Positions 43,750 to 51,766 are shown, numbered from the stretch's first letter. The stretch: DNA of 64,000 nt from Micromonospora sp. R77 (GCF_022747945.1 NZ_JALDST010000001.1:992001-1056000), one strand, 5' to 3'. Numbers and translations: made by a program. Notes: a model not told the origin generated them from the sequence alone.

Positions 43750-43755
43750 TACGCT
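43750..43755 (+). promoter_or_regulatory. -10 box (TACGCT) of ctaG
   Basis: TACGCT ends 7 nt before the GTG at 43763, and no ribosome-binding site is present, so a leaderless transcript is likely. Confidence 0.5.
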
Positions 43756-43762
43756 GAAAAGC

Positions 43763-44716
43763 GTGCTGCACGTCGATCCGATCTTCGCCGCGACCTCGGC
43801 CGCGCCGCCGAGTCTGGCGGCGGCAGGCGAGGCGCTCCCGCCCCCCTTCACCCTGGCCCGGGTGTTCACCGAGACCCGGCTGGACAGCTGGCTCGCCCTC
43901 GGGCTCGTCGTGGCCGCCGGCCTCTACCTGTACGGCGTGCACCGGCTGCGCCTGCGCGGGGACCACTGGCCGGTGCTGCGCACGGTCAGCTTCCTCGGCC
44001 CCGGTCTGGGCGGTGTCGCGGCGGTCACGGTCAGCGGGCTGGGCGCGTACGACACCGTGCTGCTGTCGGTGCACATGGTCCAGCACATGGTGCTGTCGAT
44101 GATCGCGCCGATCTTCCTGGCGCTGGGTGCCCCGGTGACCCTCGCCCTGCGTACCCTGCCGGCCCGGGGGCGGCGGCGGCTGCTGGCGGTCGTGCACAGC
44201 CGGATCGCGCGGATCTACAGCTTCCCGCTGGTGGCGTTCGCCATCTTCGTGGTGAACCCGTTCGCGCTCTACTTCACCGACCTCTACCACTTCACGCTGC
44301 AGCACGAGTGGGCGCACGAACTGGTGCACGCGCACTTCATCATGACCGGCTGCGTGTTCTTCTGGCCGCTGGTCGGCCTGGACCCGCTGCCCGGCCGCTG
44401 GCCGTACCCGGCCCGGGCCCTGCTGATGGTGCTCTCCGTGCCGTTCCACACCGTGCTCGGTCTCACCATCATGCAGAGCACCACGCTCTTCGGCGGCGAC
44501 TGGTACCCGGCACTGAACCTGACCTGGTCCGACCCGTGGAACGACCAGAAGGTCGCCGGCGGCGTCCTGTGGGCCGGCGGCGAGTTCGTCAGCGTCACCA
44601 TGCTGGCCGTGCTGGTGCTGCAGTGGATCAAGCAGTCGGAGCGCGAGGCCCGCCGGACGGACCGCGAGCTGGACCGCCAGGAGGCCCGCCAGCGCGCCGC
44701 GGAATCACCCGCCTGA
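43763..44716 (+). CDS. ctaG: CtaG-type cytochrome c oxidase assembly protein
   Basis: The 317-residue membrane protein belongs to the caa3_CtaG family: about seven hydrophobic helices, with conserved His in LLSVHMVQHMVLSMIAPIFLALGAP, LQHEWAHELVHAHFIMTGCVFFWPLVGLDPLP and VPFHTVLGLTIM. These His-rich loops are thought to handle copper for the oxidase CuA or CuB centre. The charged C-terminal tail (RRTDRELDRQEARQ) is cytoplasmic. The GTG at 43763 is set by the -10 box. Its position divergent from ctaE supports a role in aa3 oxidase assembly. Confidence 0.92.
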   Translation: MLHVDPIFAATSAAPPSLAAAGEALPPPFTLARVFTETRLDSWLALGLVVAAGLYLYGVHRLRLRGDHWPVLRTVSFLGPGLGGVAAVTVSGLGAYDTVLLSVHMVQHMVLSMIAPIFLALGAPVTLALRTLPARGRRRLLAVVHSRIARIYSFPLVAFAIFVVNPFALYFTDLYHFTLQHEWAHELVHAHFIMTGCVFFWPLVGLDPLPGRWPYPARALLMVLSVPFHTVLGLTIMQSTTLFGGDWYPALNLTWSDPWNDQKVAGGVLWAGGEFVSVTMLAVLVLQWIKQSEREARRTDRELDRQEARQRAAESPA

Positions 44717-44807
44717 GCCCACCGCCGGGGTACGCGGGGCGGCTCATCCCGCGGAATGTGATGCCCGCTACGATCAGCGGGCAGCTACGAAGGTGGGAGT
44801 CAAGCCA

Positions 44808-45206
44808 GTGAGCGATCGTCTGTGCACCGTCCTGCTCTACAGCGACGACCCGCAGGTCCGGGACCGGATGCGGCTGGCCGTCGGCACCCGACCGGCGCCC
44901 GGCCTGGAGATCGAGTTCGTCGAGGCCGCCGACTACGCCGAGTGCGTCCGCCTGGTCGACGACTACGAGATCGACCTGCTCCTGCTCGACGGTGAGGCCT
45001 CCCCGGGCGGCGGCCTCGGCATCGCCCGGCAGATCAAGGACGACCGCGCCGACGCCCCACCCACCTGCCTGGTGATCGCCCGGGCGGCGGACCGCTGGCT
45101 GGCCGCGTACGCCCAAGTCGACGCCACCCTGATGCACCCGCTCGACCCGGTGACGACCGGCACCACCGTCGCCGAGGTGCTCCGGCGTACGCCCGCCGCC
45201 GCCTGA
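44808..45206 (+). CDS. Single-domain response-regulator-like protein
   Basis: The 132-residue protein has a receiver fold: [19 protein letters not shown] with an acidic pair, [16 protein letters not shown] with a candidate phospho-Asp, and a final strand [11 protein letters not shown] where the usual Lys-Pro is replaced by His-Pro. No output domain follows. Loss of the switch Lys suggests a degenerate or phosphorylation-independent receiver. The GTG at 44808 follows GGGAG by 9 nt and is favoured over a GTG 15 nt upstream. It lies between ctaG and trpD, a linkage I recall in other actinomycetes. Confidence 0.75.
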   Translation: MSDRLCTVLLYSDDPQVRDRMRLAVGTRPAPGLEIEFVEAADYAECVRLVDDYEIDLLLLDGEASPGGGLGIARQIKDDRADAPPTCLVIARAADRWLAAYAQVDATLMHPLDPVTTGTTVAEVLRRTPAAA

Positions 45207-45218
45207 CCCGTCTCCCCC

Positions 45219-45246
45219 GGCGCCACGGCATCGCCGCCGTGGCGCC
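45219..45246 (+). terminator. Hairpin after the receiver-domain gene
   Basis: A perfect 11-bp stem (GGCGCCACGGC, 6-nt loop) begins 12 nt after the stop codon. It covers a GTG at 45239 and so argues against a longer trpD reading. Confidence 0.6.
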
Positions 45247-45289
45247 GCCGCCGTTCCACATCCCCATCCGCACGCTCGGGAGGCCCACC

Positions 45290-46336
45290 ATGGGCGAACG
45301 GACCTGGCCGCTGCTGCTCAACGCGCTGCTGCGTGGCGACGAACTCTCCACCGCCGACACGGCGTGGGCGATGGACGAGATCATGACCGGCGCGGCCAGC
45401 CCGGCGCAGGTGGCCGCCTTCGCGGTGGCGCTGCGCGCCAAGGGCGAGACGCCGGCCGAACTGGCCGGCCTGGTCGAGGCGATGCTCGGCCGGTCGGTCG
45501 AGGTGCAGCTGCCCGAGGAGCTGCGCCGCACCGCGCTGGACGTGGTCGGCACCGGCGGTGACCTCGCCCACACGGTGAACATCTCCACCATGACCGCCCT
45601 CGTGGTGGCCGGTGCCGGGGTCCGCGTCGTGAAGCACGGCAACCGGGCCGCCTCCTCCCTCTGCGGCACCGCCGACCTGCTCGAACACTTCGGCATCCCG
45701 CTGGACCTGGGCCCCGAGCAGGTGGCCCGCTGCGTCGCGGAGGCCGGCATCGGTTTCTGCTTCGCCGCCCGGTTCCACCCGGGAATGCGGCACGCCGGCC
45801 CGGTCCGCCGGGAGATCGGGGTGCCCACCGCGTTCAACTTCCTCGGTCCGCTCACCAATCCCGCCCGCCCCCGGGCCGGCGCGGTCGGCTGCTTCGACCT
45901 GCGGATGGCCCCGGTGATGGCCGCCGTCTTCGCCGCCCGCGGCGACTCGGTGATCGTGCTGCGCGGCGAGGACGGGCTCGACGAGTTCACCACGGCGGCA
46001 CCGACCCGGGTCTGGGTGGCGCAGCAGGGCACCGTGAGAGAGGCCCTGCTGGACGCGGCCGACCTCGGGGTACCCCGGGCCACCCTGGCCGACCTGCGGG
46101 GCGGGGACGCGGCGTACAACGCCGGGGTGGCCCGCCGGCTGCTGGCCGGTGAGCCCGGTCCGGTCCGGGACGCCGTGCTGATCAACGCCGCCGCCGCGCT
46201 GGCCACCCAGGGCCCCCTCGACGGCGACCTGCCCGAGGCGCTGCGGGCCGGGATGACCCGGGCCGCCGAGTCCATCGACTCCGGAGCCGCCGCCCGCACC
46301 CTCGACCGCTGGCTCCAGGTCGCCACCTCCCTCTGA
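45290..46336 (+). CDS. trpD: Anthranilate phosphoribosyltransferase
   Basis: The 348-residue enzyme joins anthranilate and PRPP in tryptophan synthesis. It has the GTGGD phosphoribosyl motif ([17 protein letters not shown]), [12 protein letters not shown], the anthranilate-channel segment [31 protein letters not shown] split across neighbouring strands, and the metal site GEDGLDEFT. The ATG at 45290 has GGGAGG 7 nt upstream. No other trp gene is nearby; trpD isolated beside the qcr/cta genes is the usual actinobacterial arrangement. Confidence 0.95.
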   Translation: MGERTWPLLLNALLRGDELSTADTAWAMDEIMTGAASPAQVAAFAVALRAKGETPAELAGLVEAMLGRSVEVQLPEELRRTALDVVGTGGDLAHTVNISTMTALVVAGAGVRVVKHGNRAASSLCGTADLLEHFGIPLDLGPEQVARCVAEAGIGFCFAARFHPGMRHAGPVRREIGVPTAFNFLGPLTNPARPRAGAVGCFDLRMAPVMAAVFAARGDSVIVLRGEDGLDEFTTAAPTRVWVAQQGTVREALLDAADLGVPRATLADLRGGDAAYNAGVARRLLAGEPGPVRDAVLINAAAALATQGPLDGDLPEALRAGMTRAAESIDSGAAARTLDRWLQVATSL

Positions 46337-46645
46337 CCCCCACCCCCTCGCCCCCCTCGCCCGCCTCGCCCCCGCCTCGCGCGCCGATCATGGACTGGTG
46401 GTGCCCGGAACGCGTACTTCGCGAAATAGGTGAGGGGCCACAACTTCATGATCGACCGGCTGGTCAGGGGCGACGGTGGTGGGGCCGGGCGTGATTGTCG
46501 GGGGTGGCTGGTAGCAAGGCGGTGACCGTGGTGGGGGCGGTCCGGGAGTGTCGGACCGGCGTGCCAAACTACACGGGAGTAATTTCCGTTTTCCGCCGAT
46601 GGCGGCCCTGCCCGTCGGCGGGCACCGGAGCGAGAGGAGACGCCC
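46337..46645. other. 309-bp intergenic region with a 70-bp repeat element
   Basis: The first 50 bases are a C-rich run of CCCC/CTCGCC units, followed by the 70-bp element with inverted ends (46385-46454). The remainder has no clear gene; TACACGGGAGTAAT near 46,571-46,584 lies in the only AT-rich stretch and may belong to the promoter of the small zinc-ribbon gene. Confidence 0.45.
46385..46454. repeat. 70-bp intergenic element with CGATCATG/CATGATCG ends
   Basis: The unit starts CGATCATGGACTGG and ends CCACAACTTCATGATCG, giving an 8-bp perfect terminal inverted repeat, with a TTCGCGAA palindrome inside. It encodes nothing. I have a recollection of similar GATCATG units being scattered in Micromonospora genomes, but cannot check this here. 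Confidence 0.5.
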
Positions 46646-46849
46646 GTGTCGGACCGCGAGCTCTACTGCGACACCTGCGAGGGCGTTCAGCTGTTCGAGG
46701 TTCCGCCCTGCGTCGACGACCACGGCGTCGACTGCCCCGAGCTGGTCTGCACCGGGTGCGGCGCGGCGGTGCTGATCGCCACCTTCGCCTTCCGCGCCCC
46801 GCGCCTGGCCCGCCGCAGCCGGCCGTCGACCCACCGCCGCGCCGCCTGA
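46646..46849 (+). CDS. Small zinc-ribbon protein
   Basis: The 67-residue protein has two Cys pairs, YCDTCEGVQ and VCTGCGAAV, spaced by about 28 residues as in a zinc ribbon, plus one further Cys pair half (PPCVDDHGVDCPE) between them. The C-terminal 20 residues are basic (RLARRSRPSTHRR). It may bind nucleic acid or be a zinc-dependent adaptor; no specific role can be assigned. AGAGGAG is 7 nt before the GTG at 46646. It converges on ctaF. Confidence 0.72.
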   Translation: MSDRELYCDTCEGVQLFEVPPCVDDHGVDCPELVCTGCGAAVLIATFAFRAPRLARRSRPSTHRRAA

Positions 46850-46905
46850 GGCAGCGCCCGCGCGCCACCGGCCACCACCGCGCAGTCTGATCCACCGCAC
46901 GACGA

Positions 46906-46934
46906 AGGCCCGCCTCCCCCAGGGATGCGGGCCT
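46906..46934. terminator. Terminator between the zinc-ribbon gene and ctaF
   Basis: An 8-bp stem (AGGCCCGC with GCGGGCCT, 13-nt loop) lies 15 nt past the ctaF stop codon and 57 nt past the opposite gene. Confidence 0.5.
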
Positions 46935-46948
46935 CCGTCAGGTGGGGC

Positions 46949-47374
46949 TCAGTGCTCGGCGGTGCGCCGGGTGCCGCTGTAGTACTCGAAGAGCAGGCCG
47001 CAGGCGGCGAAGATGACCGCGACCAGGCCGAGGCCCAGCAGCCAGAACTGCCAGTACACCAGGCCGAGGCCGGCGAGCGCGGCGGAGAGCGCCAGGCCGA
47101 ACGGCCAGTAGCTGCCCGGGCTGAAGAAGCCGATCTCGCCGGCGCCGTCGGCGATCTCACCGTCCGCCCGGTCCTCCGGGCGGAGGTCGATCCGGCGGGA
47201 CACGAACCAGAAGAAGCCGCCGCACATCGAGCAGAGCAGGAACGACAGCAGCAGGGCCACCGTGCCGACCCACTCGACCCGGCCGGACTCACCCGCGGTC
47301 CAGGTGCCGTAGAGGATCGTCGCGCCCAGCAGGAAGGTCGCGATGATCAGGAAGATTCGCCACTCGGTCTTCAT
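46949..47374 (-). CDS. ctaF: Cytochrome c oxidase subunit IV (actinobacterial)
   Basis: The 141-residue protein has four membrane helices (IFLIIATFLLGATILYGTW, VEWVGTVALLLSFLLCSMCGGFFWFVS, FGLALSAALAGLGLVYWQFW and LGLGLVAVIFAACGLLFEYY) with a charged middle loop ending in GFFSPGSYWPFGLA, the hallmark of actinobacterial CtaF. It is a small accessory subunit of the aa3 oxidase. It follows ctaC by 10 nt. In Streptomyces ctaD usually lies between ctaC and ctaF; here it does not. Confidence 0.93.
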   Translation of the reverse strand: MKTEWRIFLIIATFLLGATILYGTWTAGESGRVEWVGTVALLLSFLLCSMCGGFFWFVSRRIDLRPEDRADGEIADGAGEIGFFSPGSYWPFGLALSAALAGLGLVYWQFWLLGLGLVAVIFAACGLLFEYYSGTRRTAEH

Positions 47375-47384
47375 GCCCGTCCCC

Positions 47385-48356
47385 TCAGCTTCCCGCGCCG
47401 GCGGTGGCGCTGTCCGGGTTGAAGTTGGCCGTGTTGCGGCGCGTGTTGAACGGCTGGGTGGTCTCGGCGTACGGGTTCTCGCCGATCGCGGTGAGCGCTT
47501 CCTGCGTCGACTTGCCGGCCTTCTTCGCCGCGAGGAACTGCTCGTACTTCTCCGGGGAGACGACGCGCAGCTCGAAGTTCATGAAGGCGTGGTAGCTGCC
47601 GCAGAGCTCGGCGCAGCGGCCGACGTACGCGCCCTCCTGGTCGAGGCTGGAGACCTCGAAGACGTTGCGGACGTTGCCCGGCATGACGTCCCGCTTGAAC
47701 AGCAGCTCCGGCACCCAGAAGGAGTGGATGACGTCGCGGCTCTGCTCCTCGAACCGGATCGACTTGCCGGTCGGCAGCACGAGCACCGGGATGACCTCGC
47801 TGGTGCCCAGCGTGGAGGCGACGGTGTTGGCGTCGCGTCCCTGGCCGTCGCGGTAGTTGAACTGCCAGTTCCACTTGAAGGCGACGACCTCGACGGTGAT
47901 GTCGGGGTTCTTCGTCGTCTTGTCCACGCCGGTCTGCACGATCGCCGTGTAGTAGAAGAGCACGGAGACGATCAGGATCGGCGCGATGGTGTAGAGGAAC
48001 TCCATCGGCATGTTGTAGCGGGTCTGCACCGGCAGCTCGTTGCCGCGCTTCCGGTAGCGGACCACGCACCAGAAGATCAGGCCCCAGACGAACACGCCGA
48101 CCGCGAGCGCCGCGATGCAGGAGGCGATCCACAGGTCGTACATCCGGTGCGACTCGGGGGTGATGCCCCCCTGCGGCCAACCGAAGCCGCCGAACGTCTT
48201 GCCGACATCGCAGCCGGTGAGCAGAACCAGCAGCGCCGCTCCGCCGAGACCGAGCCCGGCGAGCCGACCAGCACCACGCCGCCGGCGCCCACCGGCTCCT
48301 GGGGAAGCGCTGTGCCGTACGGCCGACGGCCGTACCTCCGAACTCCTTGCGACCAC
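47385..48356 (-). CDS. ctaC: Cytochrome c oxidase subunit II
   Basis: The 323-residue protein is a lipoprotein by its lipobox (LLVLLTGCDVG), with two membrane helices (WIASCIAALAVGVFVWGLIFW and LYTIAPILIVSVLFYYTAIV) and an extracytoplasmic CuA domain. CuA ligands are visible in DVIHSFWVPE (His) and YVGRCAELCGSYHAFM (two Cys, His, Met). It accepts electrons from QcrC. The VAFKWNWQFNY segment is the conserved Trp-rich electron-entry loop. The GTG at 48356 has GGGAGG about 9 nt upstream. It is transcribed with ctaF. Confidence 0.96.
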   Translation of the reverse strand: MVARSSEVRPSAVRHSASPGAGGRRRRGAGRLAGLGLGGAALLVLLTGCDVGKTFGGFGWPQGGITPESHRMYDLWIASCIAALAVGVFVWGLIFWCVVRYRKRGNELPVQTRYNMPMEFLYTIAPILIVSVLFYYTAIVQTGVDKTTKNPDITVEVVAFKWNWQFNYRDGQGRDANTVASTLGTSEVIPVLVLPTGKSIRFEEQSRDVIHSFWVPELLFKRDVMPGNVRNVFEVSSLDQEGAYVGRCAELCGSYHAFMNFELRVVSPEKYEQFLAAKKAGKSTQEALTAIGENPYAETTQPFNTRRNTANFNPDSATAGAGS

Positions 48357-48513
48357 CTGGTCCTGCCTCCCTAGCGCGCCGCGGTGGTTGTTTCCATGAA
48401 CACCGACGGCAAAGGCGTCACCGACGGTCGCAGATTACTCGACCATGAGCGGCCGGACCGTGGTGGGGTCACTCTCCGCCTCCATCGGGGGGATCTCGGG
48501 CATACCGACGCGA

Positions 48514-48519
48514 TACCGT
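48514..48519 (+). promoter_or_regulatory. -10 box (TACCGT) of the cysteine desulfurase-like gene
   Basis: TACCGT ends 8 nt before the ATG at 48528 with no ribosome-binding site, close to the leaderless pattern. Confidence 0.35.
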
Positions 48520-48527
48520 CTGACCCC

Positions 48528-49679
48528 ATGAGCGCGCCCCCGGTCTACCTCGACGCGGCCACCGCCGCGCCGCTGCATCCGGTCGCCCGGCAGGCCCTGC
48601 TGGCCGCCCTGGAGGACGGCTGGGCCGACCCCGGCAAGCTCTACGGCCAGGCCCGCCGGGCCCGCCAGCTGCTCGACGCCGCCCGCGAGGCCACCGCGCA
48701 GACCCTCGGCGTCCGCGCCGACGAGGTCTCCTTCACGCCCAGCGGTACGACCGCGGCGCACGCCGCCGTGCTCGGTGGCCTGACCGGCCGGCGGCGGGCA
48801 GGTACGACCCTCGTGCACTCCGCGATCGAGCACTCCGCCGTGCTGCACGCCGCCGAGCGGCACGTGGCCGGCGGCGGTACGGCGGTGTCGGTGCCGGTGG
48901 ACCGGTCCGGTCGACTCGACCTGGACGCCTGGTCGGCGGCGGTGTCGGCACCCGGGGTGGCCCTCGCCACGCTGATCGGGGCCAGTCACGAGGTGGGGAC
49001 CGTCCAGCCGGTGCCCGCCGCGGCGGCGGACTGCGTCGACGCGGGCGTACCGCTGCACGTGGACGCGGCGCAGCTGGTCGGCCGGGTACCGGTGCCGGCC
49101 GGCTGGTCGGTGCTGACCGCCAGCGCGCACAAGTGGGGCGGGCCGCCCGGTGTCGGGCTGCTGGTGGTGCGCAAGGGCACCCGCTGGGAGTCGCCCTATC
49201 CGGCCGACGAACGGGAGTCGGGGCGTACCCCGGGGGTGGTGAACCTGCCGGCGGTCGTGGCGGCGGCGGCGAGCCTGCGCGCGGCGGCGGCCGACGCGGC
49301 GGCCGAGGCGGCCCGGTTGGCGCCGCTGGTGGACCGGATCCGGGCCCGGGTGGCGGCCGAGGTGCCGGACGTGGAGGTGGTCGGCGACCCGGTCGACCGG
49401 CTCCCCCACCTGGTCACCTTCTCCTGCCTCTACGTGGACGGCGAGGCGCTGCTGCACGCGCTGGACCGGCGCGGTTTCGCCGTCTCCTCCGGCTCCTCCT
49501 GCACCTCGTCGACGCTGCAGCCGTCACACGTGCTGGCGGCGATGGGGGTGCTGTCGCACGGCAACGTACGGGTGTCGCTGCACCGGGAGACCACCGCGGC
49601 GGACGTCGAGCGTTTCCTCGCCGAACTGCCGGGGATCGTCGCCGGGCTGCGGGCGGAGGCCGGGGTGTTGGGCCTGTGA
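48528..49679 (+). CDS. Cysteine desulfurase-like class V aminotransferase (NifS family)
   Basis: The 383-residue PLP enzyme shows SGTTAAHAAVLGG (cofactor phosphate), HSAIEHSAVL, HVDAAQLVGRVP (PLP pyridine Asp) and the Schiff-base Lys in LTASAHKWGGPPGVG. The mobile-loop Cys that takes sulfur from cysteine is in VSSGSSCTSSTLQPS. All residues for desulfuration are thus present. It probably delivers sulfur to the TusA-like protein encoded 115 nt downstream, from which it is separated by two tandem 59-bp repeats that contain its own stop codon. ATG 48528 is chosen for its -10 box. Confidence 0.88.
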   Translation: MSAPPVYLDAATAAPLHPVARQALLAALEDGWADPGKLYGQARRARQLLDAAREATAQTLGVRADEVSFTPSGTTAAHAAVLGGLTGRRRAGTTLVHSAIEHSAVLHAAERHVAGGGTAVSVPVDRSGRLDLDAWSAAVSAPGVALATLIGASHEVGTVQPVPAAAADCVDAGVPLHVDAAQLVGRVPVPAGWSVLTASAHKWGGPPGVGLLVVRKGTRWESPYPADERESGRTPGVVNLPAVVAAAASLRAAAADAAAEAARLAPLVDRIRARVAAEVPDVEVVGDPVDRLPHLVTFSCLYVDGEALLHALDRRGFAVSSGSSCTSSTLQPSHVLAAMGVLSHGNVRVSLHRETTAADVERFLAELPGIVAGLRAEAGVLGL

Positions 49680-49793
49680 GCGCGAGGAGTGAGCCGCCTC
49701 TGCGAGCCCCGCAGTCGCGAACGAAGGTGGAGCCGTGAGCGCGAGGAGTGAGCCGCCTCTGCGAGCCCCGCAGTCGCGAACGAAGGTGGAGCC
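49676..49793 (+). repeat. Tandem 59-bp gene-junction repeat (two identical units)
   Basis: Units 49676-49734 and 49735-49793 appear identical. Each starts GTGAGCGCGAGGAGTG and ends with GCGAACGAAGGTGGAGCC. The stop codon of the upstream gene is bases 2-4 of the first unit; the second unit ends exactly at the GTG of the TusA-like gene, so its AAGGTGGAG serves as the ribosome-binding site. A diverged copy is at 16405-16459. Confidence 0.9.
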
Positions 49794-50021
49794 GTGAGCG
49801 AGCCCGACGAGGTGCTGGACTGCCGGGGTCAACGCTGCCCGCTGCCCGTGATCAATCTCGCTCGCCGGCTGCCGGAGCTCCCGGTCGGCGCGGTGGTCCG
49901 GGTGCTCGCCGACGACCCGGCGGCGGCGGTGGACATCCCCGCCTGGTGCCGGCTGCGCGGCCAGGAGTTCCTCGCCGCCGCACCCGACGTGCCGGCCTAT
50001 GACGTCCGCCGGGTGCGGTGA
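49794..50021 (+). CDS. tusA: TusA/SirA-like sulfur carrier
   Basis: The 75-residue protein has the family signature LDCRGQRCPLPVINLARRL with the persulfide Cys in CPxP, followed by the two-strand, two-helix TusA fold (VVRVLADDPAAAVDIPAWCRLRGQEFL). It relays sulfur from a cysteine desulfurase to thiolation targets such as tRNA or cofactors. The GTG at 49794 follows AAGGTGGAG of the tandem repeat. It is linked with the desulfurase-like gene upstream and ends at a strong bidirectional hairpin. Confidence 0.9.
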   Translation: MSEPDEVLDCRGQRCPLPVINLARRLPELPVGAVVRVLADDPAAAVDIPAWCRLRGQEFLAAAPDVPAYDVRRVR

Positions 50022-50022
50022 A

Positions 50023-50049
50023 CCGGGCCCGGGGTGGTCCCGGGCCCGG
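50023..50049. terminator. Bidirectional terminator between tusA and adoK
   Basis: A perfect 11-bp stem (CCGGGCCCGGG with its complement, 5-nt loop) starts 2 nt after the tusA stop codon and ends 9 nt before the adoK stop codon. Confidence 0.75.
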
Positions 50050-50057
50050 CGCGGCGG

Positions 50058-51035
50058 TCAGGGCAGCAGGTGCGGCCGGACCTCGTCGGCGGCCACGTCG
50101 CCGTACGACTCGGCGAGGCGCTTGACGAACAGGTCGCGGCGGACCTCGTACTCCTGGCCGCCGAAGTTCTCCAGCACCAGGGTGGCGAGCAGGCAGCCGA
50201 CCTGGGCGGCCCGCTCCAGGTCGACGCCCCAGTTGAGGGCGGCGAAGAAGCCGGCCCGGAAGCCGTCGCCGACACCGGTCGGGTCGGTGGCCTGGATCTC
50301 CCGCGCGATCGGCACCCGGATGGTGGCGAAGCCCCGCCCGGCGATCTCCACACCCTGCTTGCCCAGCGTGGTGACCCGGACCTTGACCCGGTCCAGCAGC
50401 TGCTCGTCGGTGAGGCCGGCCTTGCTCTGCAGCAGCGACTTCTCGTACTCGTTGGTCATCAGGTAGTCGGCGCCGTCGATCAGACCGATCACGTCCGTGC
50501 CGTCCATCCGGGCGAGCTGCTGGGACGGGTCGGCCACGAAGGCGAAGCCGCGGTCGCGGCACTCCGCGGAGTGCCGGATCATCGCGGCCGGGTCGTTGGC
50601 GCTGACCAGGACCAGGTCCAGGCCGCCGAGCCGCTGGGCGACGGGGGCCAGCTCGATGTTGCGCGCCTCGCTCATCGCCCCCGCGTAGAAGGAGGCGATC
50701 TGGCACATGTCGGTGTCGGTGGTGCAGACGAACCGGGCGGTGTGCGCGACCTCGCTGACGTGCACCGAGTCGCAGTCGACGCCGTGCCGCTCCAGCCAGG
50801 ACCGGTAGTCGGCGAAGTCCGCGCCGACCGCGCCGAGCAGCACCGGGCGCAGCCCCAGCTGGGCCATGCCGAAGGCGATGTTGGCGGCCGTGCCGCCGCG
50901 CCGGAGCACCAGCTCGTCGACGAGGAAGGAGAGCGAGACCTTGTCCAGCTGGTCGGCGATGAGCTGGTCGGCGAAGCGACCGGGGAAGCTCATCAGGTGG
51001 TCGGTCGCGATCGAGCCGGTCACGGCGATCTTCAT
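50058..51035 (-). CDS. adoK: Adenosine kinase-like PfkB-family sugar kinase
   Basis: The 325-residue protein begins MKIAVTGSIATDHLMSFPGRF and continues LDKVSLSFLVDELVLRRGGTAANIAFGMAQLG, ASFYAGAMSEARNIEL and the catalytic signature TDPTGVGDGFRAGFF with its general-base Asp. This is close, from memory, to M. tuberculosis AdoK (Rv2202c), an adenosine kinase of the ribokinase family unlike eukaryotic enzymes. It would phosphorylate adenosine to AMP for purine salvage, although another nucleoside or sugar remains possible. GAGGG precedes the ATG at 51035. It is transcribed alone. Confidence 0.9.
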   Translation of the reverse strand: MKIAVTGSIATDHLMSFPGRFADQLIADQLDKVSLSFLVDELVLRRGGTAANIAFGMAQLGLRPVLLGAVGADFADYRSWLERHGVDCDSVHVSEVAHTARFVCTTDTDMCQIASFYAGAMSEARNIELAPVAQRLGGLDLVLVSANDPAAMIRHSAECRDRGFAFVADPSQQLARMDGTDVIGLIDGADYLMTNEYEKSLLQSKAGLTDEQLLDRVKVRVTTLGKQGVEIAGRGFATIRVPIAREIQATDPTGVGDGFRAGFFAALNWGVDLERAAQVGCLLATLVLENFGGQEYEVRRDLFVKRLAESYGDVAADEVRPHLLP

Positions 51036-51157
51036 GTCAACCCTCGTGGTCGGGAGCACGGCGCGGGTCAGCCTACCGGTCCGGGACACCGCGCGGCCGT
51101 CGGTCGGTCGACCGGTGCACATCCGGGCGTCACTCTAGGGAAACCCCCACCCGACAA

Positions 51158-51194
51158 AAAGGCGGAACCACCCGGGAAGGGTGGTTCCGCCTTT
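51158..51194 (-). terminator. Intrinsic terminator of erpA
   Basis: A perfect 16-bp stem (51158-51173 with 51179-51194, 5-nt loop) is followed on the minus strand by a run of T, 40 nt beyond the erpA stop codon. It is the most canonical terminator in the window. Confidence 0.85.
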
Positions 51195-51233
51195 CCGATC
51201 AGCTTTCCGACGTCGGCCGGGCGAGCGGTCGAC

Positions 51234-51602
51234 TCAGCTGAACGAGTCGCCGCAGGCGCAGGAGTTGCCGGCGTTCGGGTTGTCGATGGTGAAGCCCTGG
51301 GCGTCGATCCGGTCGGCGAAGTCGATCGTCGCGCCGGCCAGGTAGGGGGCGCTCATCCGGTCGACGACGACCTCGACACCGCCGAAGTCGGTCACGACGT
51401 CACCGTCGAGCGACCGCTCGTCGAAGAAGAGCTGGTACCGCAGGCCGGAGCAGCCGCCCGGCTGCACCGCGACCCGGAGCCGCAGGTCGTCGCGGCCCTC
51501 CTGCTCGATCAGGGCCTTGACCTTCTGCGCCGCGACGTCGGTGAGGACGACGGAAGTAGGGGCCTTGGCCTCGGTCGACTCGGTCTGCGCTGGCGTGGTC
51601 AC
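51234..51602 (-). CDS. erpA: Iron-sulfur cluster insertion protein (A-type carrier)
   Basis: The 122-residue protein has the A-type carrier motifs: VVLTDVAAQKVKALIEQEG, the first Cys in VQPGGCSGLRYQLFF, and the final pair in NSCACGDSF. It receives Fe-S clusters and inserts them into targets; the nearby quinolinate synthase and Rieske protein are the sort of client it would serve. The GTG at 51602 has AGGGAG 8 nt upstream; sequence before it is not family-like. It lies downstream of the glycerate kinase gene on the same strand with 164 nt between. Confidence 0.93.
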   Translation of the reverse strand: MTTPAQTESTEAKAPTSVVLTDVAAQKVKALIEQEGRDDLRLRVAVQPGGCSGLRYQLFFDERSLDGDVVTDFGGVEVVVDRMSAPYLAGATIDFADRIDAQGFTIDNPNAGNSCACGDSFS

Positions 51603-51766
51603 GTGGAAATCTCCCTGCGCGGTATGGGTCCGGACGCACTGGCCAACGTCGCTCGTCGCCCAGTGATTCCCGGTGTGGTCCGGTTCCGATCGTACGCCGC
51701 CCCGGCCGGGGTCACCTCCGGTGGCGTGGTCCGCGCCCGGTGAGCCGCGCCGCAGGCCGGGCCCGC

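Noticed and set aside
45034..46449. A 471-codon minus-strand frame over trpD whose start reads MKLWPLTYFAKYAFRAPPV
   Set aside because: The start lies in the 70-bp repeat and the rest is antisense to trpD. The peptide-like beginning is only a translation of the repeat.
49676..49793. A small gene within the tandem repeat
   Set aside because: The only frame starting in the repeat is short and interrupted by the repeat's own TGA; the placement is better explained as a junction element.
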